A DNA stretch of 64,000 bases, taken from assembly GCF_021869535.1 (NCBI RefSeq), contig NW_026262734.1, forward strand, positions 106,055,088 to 106,119,087, in the 5' to 3' direction. The notes under the pieces were generated by a model, which ran no database searches, was not told the DNA's origin, and worked only from the letters and a program-made list of their open reading frames with translations. This document shows positions 9,683-19,450 of the stretch, piece by piece; position 1 is the stretch's first letter; each line of letters opens with the position of its first letter. Both the position numbers and the translations under genes were made by a program. The stretch is from Mytilus californianus (taxonomy: Eukaryota; Mollusca; Bivalvia; Mytilida; Mytilidae).

Positions 9683-10560
9683 CTGCACAGTTCAACTACC
9701 GTACTGTCCAACTACTGTACAGTCCAACTACCATACTGTCCAACTACTGCACAGTCCAACTACCGTACTGTCCAACCACTGTACAGTCCAACTACCGTAC
9801 TGTCCAACTACTGTACAGTCCAACTACCATACTGTCCAACTACTGCACAGTGCAACTACCGTACTGTCCAAACCACTTTACAATCCAACTACCGTACTGT
9901 CCAACTACTGTACAGTCCAACTACCGTACAGTCAAACTACCGTACTGTCCAACTACTGTACAGTCCAACTACCGTACTGTCCAACTACTGTACAGTCCAA
10001 CTACCGTACAGTCCAACTACTGTACAGTTCAACTACCGCACTGTCCAACTACTGTACAGTCCAACTACCGTACAATCCAACTACCGTACTGTGCAACTAC
10101 TGGACAGTCCAACTACCGTACTGTGCAACTACTGGACAGTCCAACTACCGTACTGTGCAACTACTGGACAGTCCAACTACCGTACTGTGCAACTACTGGA
10201 CAGTCCAACTACCGTACTGTCCAACTACTGTACAGTCCAACTATCATACTGTCCAACTACTGCACAGTGCAACTACCGTACTGTCCAAACCACTGTACAG
10301 TCCAGCTACCGTACTGTCCAACTACTGTACAGTCCAACTACCGTACAGTCCAACTACCGTACTGTCCAACTACCGTACAGTCCAACTACCGTACTGTCCA
10401 ACTACTGTACAGTCCAACTACCGTACAGTCCAACTACTGTACAGTTCAACTACCGCACTGTCCAACTACTGTACAGTCCAACTACCGTACAGTCCAACTA
10501 CCGTACTGTGCAACTACTGGACAGTCCAACTACCGTACTGTGCAACTACCGTACAGTCCA
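9683..10560. repeat. 16-bp satellite, about 55 copies, with ~417-bp higher order
   Basis: Tandem 16-mers of the form GTCCAACTACYGTACW, mostly alternating CCGTACT and CTGTACA types to give a 32-bp dimer. ACTGTACAGT within it is a perfect palindrome. The rare variant CCAAACCACT occurs at 9868 and 10285, and the following variant order matches, which gives a higher-order period near 417 bp. The long open frames here have a 16-residue period and are by-products of the repeat. Confidence 0.95.
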
Positions 10561-10844
10561 AGGTAGTAGGTGTTTAATATTTCTGAACTGAAGTGAATTG
10601 GATTGTGTTGGGTAAAAATCATTTTGCGGTATCTGCAATAAATTCTCTCTTGTGTTATGGGCTTAAATTTTTCAGGTCAGTTTGATCGGTCTAAAAAAAA
10701 TACCGAATGCAAATTAATTTTTTACGCATCCTTAGTCCTTAGTACCTCTTAATTTTACAGCACTATATTTGCATTACAACTTTTAAGTATCAATAATGTA
10801 TTGACTATGTAGGAGGGTCTGAAATGTTAAGGGGGGGGGGGTGG
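10561..10844. other. No gene seen
   Basis: AT-rich spacer with a G homopolymer of about 11 near 10831; nothing else supported. Confidence 0.5.
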
Positions 10845-11010
10845 TTGTCATTTCTGTATTTTTAATTTTTTAGCCCATTTTTCTCTTTTCTTTATATTTT
10901 TTGCTCATTATTCTCTATTCTTTATATTTTAGCACCTCATTATTCTCTATTATTTTTTTTCTTTCATTTTTCTCTATTCTTTATATATTTGCACATTATT
11001 ATCTTTTCTG
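10845..11010 (+). repeat. Decayed ATTCTCTATTCTTTATATTTT repeat, copy B
   Basis: Degenerate tandem units of about 35-40 bp carrying CATTATTCTCTATTCTTTA and TTTTAGC. The same family is at 2971-3050 (reverse), 20861-21015 and 31980-32160. Confidence 0.6.
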
Positions 11011-11399
11011 AATACCCCAATCCACAACCTTATATAGGTATAAAAACTATATGGCATGTATTAAGTTCTGTTTTTATAAATCATTTTGATTCATTTCCGA
11101 TGTACTAGTAGTTTATTAGTACAGTAATTTATGAGGTAATTCATAGGCAATTATTAAAAAACGCAGACGACAACATACGAATTATAATTTGAAATTGTTT
11201 CATGTCACGGTGTTGCCTTCTTTTATTAGACTTGTAATTTTCGATTCCAACCATCACCCTTTTGTGATCTTCTCACTCTTTTTTTCAAATAAAAGATAAT
11301 CTTATCGGTGCAGCTATTCAGTATAAATTGATATGGCATCAGCTAGTTGAAATCGAAATAACCACTGAATTTTGAAATTCTTAAGTAATACAAAGGAAA
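11011..11399. other. No gene seen
   Basis: AT-rich spacer without supported features. Confidence 0.5.
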
Positions 11400-13256
11400 C
11401 GTTTTATATTTCTTCATAGGCTTGCGTTGTAACGCAAACCTTTGCGAAATAACACAAACATTTGTTTTATCTTATTTCTTATTTAAGTTCCTAGGAAAGC
11501 AGCTGTTATAAATGGAGGAGTCTGCATGTATTAAAATTTACCACCCTATGTACTTATTGCAAAGTAAAATGGTTATCATGGTATACTAATGAGCAGGAGA
11601 ACACATGTATAGATAAATTATATGGCCTTCCAAATACCGTTTCGATCCCTAACATCACTGAAGAGACATTAATTGTCGAAATCCGGATATGGTGTACAAA
11701 TTTTTGCACCTCATGTTTGCGGTATACCATCTTTTCCGCAAGTTTGTAGTTTTCTGTTTGGTATTAAATAAATATGTAAGATCCATTTTTTTTTTACATC
11801 TGGTGATCAATTTATTTGGCAATCGCCAATGGTAGTCAGTAGGGTTTAAGAACATCAGTTGTTCGACCTGTTAGTCAAATGCGTTTTGTTAAAATATACT
11901 TTTTCACTTTTTGGTCTTTTGGAAAATGTTGTTTGTGCTGTATTTAGACCACTCTACCAAGAAATTTGTTTTACATGCACACGTATAAAAATTGCGGTTT
12001 TTATCCAACGCAATTATAGGTTTGAACGTTGTTTTCAATTTAGACTTGTTTATATATATATATATATATATATTACAAAGAAAATTGAGTAAATTGAAGT
12101 TAAACCGAAGAAAATATAATTTCAACCTTGTTTATGTACCGAATTTAAATATACTTCCAAAGTAAGCGCTGGTTGGGGCATTGTGTAAGATTTGTTAAAT
12201 CCAAACAAGCCACCCTATTGAAATAAATGTATAAGATGGAGATTTTTTATTATTGTGCTCTAAGAATCAGGCAGTGGTGAAAACATGACAAACAAAAAAC
12301 CAGCTCAGCTTTACATTAATTTATGTTTAGAATGTATAATGGTGCATGAATATAACATTCGTTTCCTCTCCATGTTTTGGTAATTCAAGATACAATTTGA
12401 TTGAAATGCACTAGAAATTAACAGTTAAGGGGAGGTAACTCCGTAATTTGCTATCATTCTAGATAACTAGATATTTCTCGAATTACCAGATACGCAGAAA
12501 CGAAAGACCTACCATTTCTAACTCAGGATGAGGGTACCTTCAAAATAGGTTGGTTAGGTCGGTGGCTTTTTTTCGGTCATGTTTTGAAATTTTTCTAAAT
12601 TGCCAGATTCTTACAAAGACTGGCACTTAAATAGATGCCTCATAAGATTGAATTTTAAAACCCCATGATTTTTTATCAAGGAATCTTTATCATATTCTGA
12701 GATTTCAACAAACGATTTTACATCAAATTCATTTTTTTCTTATTCAAAATAATTCATTTTGAAGCCGAAAGATCATTTTGTTGATTTGACTTTATAGTTT
12801 CACAATTGTATGAAATATTCTTTTTGCTCTTCTCTACTTTGCCACTTCCCGTAAATCAAAATTTTCAAAATCTTGGCCTTCCAATTCAAATTTTCCTATA
12901 CCATATCTATTTTCATGTTAAATTTATATAATTTTCTGATTCAAAAGTCTTTCTTAACTTGTGTACAATTGCGATACAAGTATTCCCTTATTCCTATGTA
13001 TATTTATTATAATGATTTGGCCTTTTGTTTTTATGGTCCTTCTCTTAACTAAATCACAACCAAATTGTACTTGCAGGCGAACATGCAAATGCCGATATTT
13101 ACAAAACACTGCTTCCAAATTGTATAAGAAACATAAAATGTAAATTCAATATAGTTTTTTATTATATTATTTCGCAAATGTTTGCGTTATTTCGCACAGG
13201 TTTGCGTTATTTCGCAAAGATTCGCGTTGTAACGCAAACATAGGAAGAAATATAAA
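11400..13256. mobile_element. 1.86-kb element bounded by GCGAAATAACGCAAAC inverted repeats
   Basis: The left end (11400-11464: TTTATATTTCTTC, GCTTGCGTTGTAACGCAAAC, TTTGCGAAATAACAC) is the reverse complement of the right end (13168-13254), where an 18-bp direct unit TTTGCGTTATTTCGCA is repeated. The interior is AT-rich with a TA microsatellite (12049-12073) and no ORF above 77 aa, so no transposase. It may be a non-autonomous DNA transposon or a segment flanked by two inverted minisatellite relics. A fragment resembling another repeat family (CACTGAAGAGACATTAATTG) lies near 11656. Confidence 0.55.
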
Positions 13257-13649
13257 AAAATTGTGTGGCGCTAATACGCTTCTGTATAGTACCTTTTGTT
13301 TGTACTGTAAAATATATGCAATCAATAGTAAAAAAAAAAAAAAAAGAAGGACAGCATAAAAATCGGATATCAAATCGACCAAGGGACCATTGACAGGATA
13401 AAGTGTAATATTATTATTTTGTATATTAAACGTATGTGATTCGTTCAGAAACAGTCACATGTTAAACTGTATTTTTAAAGATATACTGAAAACGGCAGAT
13501 AGAAAAGTGAAATTGTATCGTTATTTTTAAGACATATTAAAAAAAGAAGTCTAAAAATCTCAATAGTTTGTGACACAATCGTAACAACCAGTCAACTGAA
13601 TGTCTATTTATGGCGTATTGACTATACTAATATAGCAATTGAAGCCTCT
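13257..13649. other. No gene seen
   Basis: AT-rich spacer with a poly-A run near 13330; nothing else supported. Confidence 0.5.
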
Positions 13650-14575
13650 GTATAAGGTCGATATGAAAATATATCGACCCAGATAAGTACAATATCGGAC
13701 TCCGTCCTTAGTCGATATATTTCTTTCAGGTGGATATATATAGATTCTACCACTGCATCGAGTGTGATACGATATTTATCCACTCGAGACAGTTAAATTT
13801 TTAAATTTAAAACGCGAGGCTCGCCGAGCGTTTTAAATATTTAAAATTTAACTGTCGAGAGTGGATAAATATCGTATTACACGAGATTTGGTGGTGGAAT
13901 CTGTTTCTCTAATGATTTTCAAACAATATGCAGGCAAACTTATTCCTTCTTTTTGAATGATCTGCAAAAAAGATGTGTTCTTTCTATGTGACGTCATCAG
14001 GCATGGTCGCCTTTTTTCATGCCGTCACAATAGGAAATTCAGAGGAAAGCAAGAAAATTCGACGTCATAATCGGATTTTAACCAATGAAGAACTGAGATC
14101 AAACGAACCACACGTTGATTAAATTTTTTTTTATACAATGGGTGCAGAAACGGATAAATTGACGAAGAATTAGAGAAATCCTCTTTTCTAATTCGTACCC
14201 GATATTATCCCTGATCTTTTTTTATTTATTCAACGTGTGGTTGGTTTGATCTCAGTTCTTTATTAGTCAAAATTCAATTATGACGTCAAATTTTCTTGTT
14301 ATTCCTCTGAATTTCCTATTGTGACGTCACGTAAAAAGGATAACATGCCTGATGACGTTACATAGAAAGAACACATCGTTTTGCGGATCATTGTCTGTAT
14401 ATCGTTTTAAAATCATCAGAGAACCAGATTCGACGAACAAATCTCGTGCAATACGGTATGTCTCCACTCTCGACAGCTTAATTTAAAATATCTAAAACTC
14501 TTAGGCGCTCTCGAGTGAAGAAATGTCGTATAACACTCGATACAGTGGTAGAATCTATTTATATCGACCTTATAC
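13650..14575. mobile_element. 926-bp foldback element with nested hairpins
   Basis: The whole segment is an imperfect palindrome. The outer ends are GTATAAGGTCGATAT (13650) and ATATCGACCTTATAC (14561-14575). Inner matching blocks include GATTCTACCACTGCATCGAG, the GACGTCATCAGGCATG region, AATAGGAAATTCAGAGGAA and AACCACACGTTGA. The centre is the hairpin GAATTAGAG...CTCTTTTCTAATTC near 14168-14195. Each arm carries secondary hairpins, such as CACTCGAGACAGTTAAAT with its complement at 13845-13866. No coding capacity is seen. Confidence 0.8.
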
Positions 14576-15003
14576 AAGACATACAAGGGATATAATATTA
14601 TAATAAAGCGACATTGGTATCACATGTCTGTATTGACTTTGACCTGTGCCTTTTCATACTAGTACATAAATAAGAAGTGGATACCAAGGGGACATTTAAA
14701 ACTCATAAATCGAGAGAAAACGACAACGCCATGGTAACATAATTATTCTTTAAAAACGAAACCTTCATTCTATCGAATAAACTTCCGTTTATTATATTTG
14801 ATATGCACCACATTTATGTCGTACACTATTCCAATGAAATGCTTTCTTTTCATGTTTAAAGTCAAATGATACTTCAAATTTAAAAAAAAATGAAAATATT
14901 ATATATATACAATGACTTTTACTATAAAATACGTGTACATATACTTTCTTTTGAAAGAAACTCCTTTATCTCATCCACTTGAAATCTTCAGAATGCACTG
15001 TTA
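14576..15003. other. Repeat fragments, no gene seen
   Basis: Around 14695-14740, ACTCATAAATCGAGAG and GACAACGCCATGG match part of a dispersed family also present at 22250-22300 and, in reverse, at 23870 and 57255. The rest is AT-rich with no supported feature. Confidence 0.45.
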
Positions 15004-15115
15004 TTAAATTAATGTCTTCCCGTACTCTAATTCACCCACATCTACATGTATGCCGTATTCAGTGACCTTAACCATGACTCTTCCGCAACCGCACATCACA
15101 ATTTCGAGGGAAAAA
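15004..15115 (-). CDS. Candidate terminal exon of an unknown minus-strand gene
   Basis: On the minus strand a pyrimidine-rich acceptor (CCTTTTCTTCCATCAAG, ending at 15116) is followed by 112 nt. One frame reads through CGCGRVMVKVTEYG and HVDVGELEYG to a TAA at 15004-15006. Its codon content is less AT-biased than the surroundings. The mixed charged and Val/Gly pattern looks protein-like, but it is short and no upstream exon was found. A MITE and the large palindrome lie immediately upstream of it, so any gene may be broken. I do not recognise the protein. Confidence 0.25.
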
Positions 15116-15221
15116 CTTGATGGAAGAAAAGGTAAACAGACTTAGAAAGAAGATATTATTAATCTGATATAAAAGAAAACAATTGAAAAAACCAAATAAT
15201 TAAACAATAGTTATGAAAATT

Positions 15222-15620
15222 TTAAGGATGTTCGCTACTCTTGTTTTTGACTTTTTGTCAGATATTCTGAATCCTCTAGTTTTATCCATGTAGTGCAAAT
15301 TAAAATTTTGCCCACTAACCCCTACTTTTCTTTTCAGAATTTTATTGCATATAGTTTTAAAAGTCATTTTTGAAAATTTTATAAAATCTTTGTTATTTTT
15401 TCATAGTTTTTGAAAGGAAAAAGGTGTCAATGTTAAATGTATGAAAAATCTAGAGAGAACTATTTCCAGCCCAATTTTCGATTGATTATATCTCAAAAAC
15501 TAGAACACAGACCTATCATTTTTTATTCTAATTTATAAGTTCCCTTATTCATATTCTATCAATCTATAACAGTCTTTTAAAACCCTTGTTAATTTGAAAC
15601 AGAGGAGCGAACATCCTTAA
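15222..15620. mobile_element. TTAA-flanked MITE
   Basis: Inverted ends GGATGTTCGCTACTC (15226) and GAGGAGCGAACATCC (to 15616), each bordered by TTAA (15222-15225 and 15617-15620). TTAA target duplication is the mark of piggyBac-type insertion. The 391-bp body is AT-rich and non-coding. Its right end is included in the neighbouring palindrome, so a second copy of that end lies inverted at about 15892-15982. Confidence 0.65.
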
Positions 15621-15982
15621 ATAACAAATGGGAATACATGATAAATATAAATAAAAGCAAATACATCACTCTTTCATCTTATTTTCACGTGCTCCATGAT
15701 TCTGTGCTGTTTGTTTATCAATAGGCAACGATCAGCACCAAAACCCGAAAGTTAATTAACTTTCGGGTTTTGGTGCTGATCGTTGCCTATTGATAAACAA
15801 ACAGCACAGAATCATGGAGCACGTGAAAATAAGATGAAAGAGTGATGTATTTGCTTTTATTTATATTTATCATGTATTCCCATTTGTTATTTAAGGATGT
15901 TCGCTCCTCTGTTTCAAATTAACAAGGGTTTTAAAAGACTGTTATAGATTTATAGAATATGAATAAGGGAACTTATAAATTA
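15529..15982. repeat. Near-perfect 454-bp palindrome
   Basis: The arms 15529-15755 and 15756-15982 are reverse complements with about one mismatch in 227 bp and no spacer. The centre is GTTAATTAAC (15751-15760) within CGAAAGTTAATTAACTTTCG. The left arm begins inside the TTAA MITE, so the inverted duplication post-dates that insertion. Such a structure can be real and very young, or a read or assembly foldback artefact. Confidence 0.9.
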
Positions 15983-16250
15983 CAAGTTTTCGACCAAGTT
16001 TTCGAACAATCACTATTATAAGTTATATGGTTCGCTACTGACCCCCTACGGATCCATAGAGGATTAGTAAAATTCATAGAGGTTGAGGCCGAAGGCATTT
16101 CCTTATATAGAACATGGTGGATTTAACCTGGTTTTATAGCTAGCTAAACTTCTCACTTGTATGACAGTCGCATATAGTTCCATTATCAAACAGACAAAAA
16201 AGTCATCTTTTATTTCATATTTGAATGTTCCGAAATCAATCAAAGTCTTA
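15983..16250. repeat. Dispersed repeat fragments (family C)
   Basis: 16105-16178 (ATGGTGGATTTAACCTGG, TATAGCTAGCTAAACTTCTC, TTGTATGACAGTCGCAT) matches sequence at 43350-43410 and 54465-54535. The preceding ACCCCCTACGGATCCATAGAGG stretch also looks repetitive. No gene is seen. Confidence 0.5.
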
Positions 16251-18160
16251 TACATGTACATGTATGCTTGCACTTGCATAAGGTCGATTTCTATCCGACA
16301 CAGCTCATGTTATAATAACCAGGGACTCGTTTCATAAATCTTTAAAGTAAAACGTATCGTTCAATGCACTCCGAGAAAAACAATAGGAAACATAGTGAAA
16401 GCAATGATTCTATGGGAAACATTATTTAAGTCGTAAGCGACAAAGATAGGAAATAACCAAAAACCATCTCTGGCAATTTTACATTACAGAAAATACCATA
16501 TACAACCTTAGATTCTAGAGAATGTACAAAATTCATCAGCCGAAATTGTTTATAAATATGCGTAACAGTTCATGACCAATAACCTATTTTGTACAAATCA
16601 ATTTATTTTTCTGTGTAGAATTTTAAAACATTATATATTCGAATTATCTAAAACTAGCACGTATATAGGTAAAGAAAACGCATAACATTAATTTGTATAT
16701 CTAACCACAATGTCCTTAATAACGTACAGGTAAATGGATGGTAGTGATCAGCTGGTTGTCATGTACAGGTACGTTTTTTTTATTCCACATTTTAATGCAA
16801 GAAGCTTGTCTAAACTTGGCTCTAAAAAATAATGTCTTAATGTGTTTTATTTTTAGAAAAAAAGCGAAATATATTAGTATTCTCATTACATTGTTTTTTT
16901 TCAAATGGTACGAAATGTAAGGACCTTTAGAAATCGTTCATTGAAACTAGGAATAATTGACTCTTAATGAACTGATTGTTATGACTATTATGTAGAATAG
17001 AGAATGGAAATGGGGAATATGTATTTTTATTGGAACAAGCCAACTCTTTTTGGCAACATATTTATGCCTTATTGCAATAGAGATTATTTATAGAGAATTT
17101 TATATAAAACTCATGTCTCCGAAATACAATCTACAACTTTCACGTCTGTTGGTATAGTTTCCAATTGATTAATTGTATTCATATTTTCGTCTTGTTCTAA
17201 AGTACAACGATACAAAATTTAATAAAATGCACTTTCAAGAAAGTTGATTATATTTTTTTTTTGTCTCGCTGTTCTGTTTAGGCTAGTTTAGTTTTTCTAC
17301 ATAATTGGTTTTACAAATTTTGGTCTTGAGCGAGTACGAAAATTAGTATCATACATTTTTTGGAATATCATTAATATCTCGCTCAATCGGTAAAAAGTAT
17401 CAAAAGAAAAGAAAGAATTACAGTTGAAGAAAATTCAACTACGCCATATAAAGAATCCACGTTATCACAACTCGGTATATCAATAAGCACACCATTAAAA
17501 CTTAAAAAGACATTTTTTTTTAAATATGACCCATGTACATTTTTTTGCGCGAATTTGTTAAAGATGATATATAGCATGAGATATTTGCTTAAATATTGAT
17601 AAAATCATTGAATAGGCGAAAAGAATTATAAAAGATATTTCCACATTTTTTATAGATAACTTTTAGGAATAATTTACTTCGACGTGTCAATCAATAAGGT
17701 TTGATAGAACAACCGATTAATCTTAATGTAATGTGGATACATTTATTAGCTTTTTTATCAATAGCTGCATAAAAATGTGTGTAATGTTGTTTTTTAAAAC
17801 TGTATTTCTCTTACTTTTTCAAGGCAAATCATTTCATTTATGAAATTATTTCTGCTATAAGTTGACAGTTATAAACACATAACGCTGATTGAACACCAAA
17901 CTAGGTAAAAGTTTGCTCAAAGTAGACTATGAAAAAAAGAATAGCAGTCTAAAAGGGAAATTTGCGATCGGGAACACAATACATTTTTTTTTTGGTCGTT
18001 AAATTAAATAAATGAAGTATTCCTTTTAACGCAAAATTTTCAAATCTATGGAAAAGAGAAGAGAATTATGGATAATATAAAGTAAAACTACAACCAAAGC
18101 GGTTTCTAATATTTTTAACAAATGAAATGTAAACGGAGTTTATCGTTATGACATATACTT
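16251..18160. other. No gene seen
   Basis: About 1.9 kb of AT-rich sequence with only chance frames of 60-64 codons. AGAATAGAGAATGGAAATGGGG at 16993 is a scrap of the repeat family also seen at 48150. Confidence 0.5.
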
Positions 18161-18164
18161 TGAT

Positions 18165-18394
18165 TATAAAAAGGGAAAACAATTGGTGTACATTGGAATT
18201 TCTTCTACCTGTCGATCTTATCTAATTGATAACCTTTCCTTTCGTTTATGATAACTATACTAGTGATTATATGCATACTGATATTTGCCAATTTTGTTGT
18301 GAAAGAGGACTTCAGACGTTGAAAATATTATATGTAAGAGAATCATTTAAATTCAAGTAAAGTTTAAATCATTCAATTTCTGTTTTTAATCTAG
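18165..18394 (+). promoter_or_regulatory. Promoter and 5' leader of the 96-aa secreted-protein gene
   Basis: TATAAAAA at 18165-18172 lies about 260 nt before the ATG. A good acceptor (TTTCTGTTTTTAATCTAG) ends at 18394, 31 nt before the ATG, and a donor-like site follows TTATAT at 18334 (GTAAGA). A short 5'-UTR intron is plausible, but its limits are not certain. Confidence 0.4.
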
Positions 18395-18425
18395 GCACTA
18401 GAATCTTTGTAAACCGCTATTCAAG

Positions 18426-18716
18426 ATGTATACAAAGTTTTTCACAATTCTAATATGCATCCAGTGTTTGACATTTGCTTTGCCAATACCAGGAGCTGGC
18501 ATTGGAAAAAATGGAATAGCAGAGTTAATGCAAGACATCGCAAAGTTTGTTCCAACAGAGTACCGGAAGTTCATCCCTGGATATATACCGCCCAACCAAG
18601 AGACAGGGAAAGGAGAAAAACAAACTGGTGCTGGCACAACGATTAAAAAACAAAAGGACATCGGCGCTATAACTGATCAATTTACCAAAGATCTTCTAAC
18701 TGTGATTATGGCATGA
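18426..18716 (+). CDS. Small secreted protein, EYR-PG family (short member)
   Basis: A 96-residue protein. Residues 1-18 (KFFTILICIQCLTFA) form a clear signal peptide, with likely cleavage after A18. The mature 78 residues have no cysteine. The head motif is at 30-57 (GIAELMQDIAKFVPTEYRKF then IPGYIPPN). A Lys/Gly/Thr-rich linker follows (58-78), and the tail motif is at 79-96 (IGAITDQFTKDLLTVIMA). The head and tail align with the 244-aa protein encoded 9.8 kb upstream on the same strand, where the linker is replaced by repeats. The shared parts are short amphipathic segments, so a secreted peptide, matrix component or binding partner is possible. No function is claimed. Confidence 0.8.
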   Translation: MYTKFFTILICIQCLTFALPIPGAGIGKNGIAELMQDIAKFVPTEYRKFIPGYIPPNQETGKGEKQTGAGTTIKKQKDIGAITDQFTKDLLTVIMA

Positions 18717-18821
18717 AGAAATTTGTGCTTTTAAGTTGTTTTATAAACTTTATTGCATTTTCAATGAATAATGCCGCTGTACTGTAGAAAGTTTTAGCAT
18801 TAAAGTCATATTGTTAAAAAT

Positions 18822-18827
18822 AATAAA
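18822..18827 (+). terminator. Poly(A) signal of the 96-aa gene
   Basis: AATAAA about 105 nt after the stop, comparable with the spacing in the 244-aa paralogue. Confidence 0.55.
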
Positions 18828-18897
18828 AAGATATTTACATATCTTGTTCTCAATTAGAAAATAAAAGATGTGGTTTAAAAACTCATGACACAAAATC

Positions 18898-18961
18898 ACT
18901 ACAGACACACGAAAAAGGCAAAGACACACGAAAAAGGCAAAGACACACGAAAAAGGCAAAG
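18898..18961. repeat. 19-bp tandem repeat, three copies
   Basis: ACACACGAAAAAGGCAAAG occurs three times in tandem with almost no variation. Confidence 0.85.
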
Positions 18962-19019
18962 GAACATCGCTTTAATTGCTGTTCTTCATATCTTCCTAAA
19001 AAAAAAAAAAAAAACGAAA

Positions 19020-19450
19020 ACAACACGTAATAAATTTAATGCGTCCGAAACGTATTTCTGGATTTACCTTCACCAGGAACGCCCAAAACCGAATATTTGA
19101 AAGCCAAGGATGTATAAGAAACGAAACAGTAGAAGAGCTATATGAACAAAAAAAAAAAGACCAAACAAATAGCCACATCCATCTAAGGTTTACTTTACTT
19201 GAGGGAGTTGAAACATTAGTTTCTTTATAATTTCAAAATTTATAAACGGGCAATTTTATAAAGGTTTGTTTAAAATAATGTCAGTACCGAAGTATTGACT
19301 ACTGAGCTGATGATACCCTCGGGGACTGATAGTCTACCAGCAGAGGTATCGACCCAGTGCTGTAAAAGAAAAGTAAAACGTTATAAATTTGATGCGTCCA
19401 AAGCGCTTTTCTGGATTAACCTTCATCAATAACGTTCAAGGCCGAAATAG
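19020..19450 (-). repeat. Two fragments of a dispersed family (GCGTCCRAAGCGC type)
   Basis: 19035-19105 (ATGCGTCCGAAACGTATTTC, GGATTTACCTTCACCAGGAAC) and 19390-19445 (ATGCGTCCAAAGCGCTTTTC, GGATTAACCTTCATC) are related. CGGGGACTGATAGTCTACCA at 19320 accompanies the second. The reverse-orientation counterpart appears at 22440-22480 (GTAGTCGAAACGCGCGTTTG). Confidence 0.5.

Noticed and set aside
9683..10560. CRISPR-like regular repeat
   Set aside because: No unique spacers; units abut directly, and the genome is eukaryotic.
9850..10591. Open frames of 140-238 codons rich in Asn/Tyr/Thr/Pro
   Set aside because: Produced by the 16-bp satellite in three overlapping frames; same 16-residue period in each.
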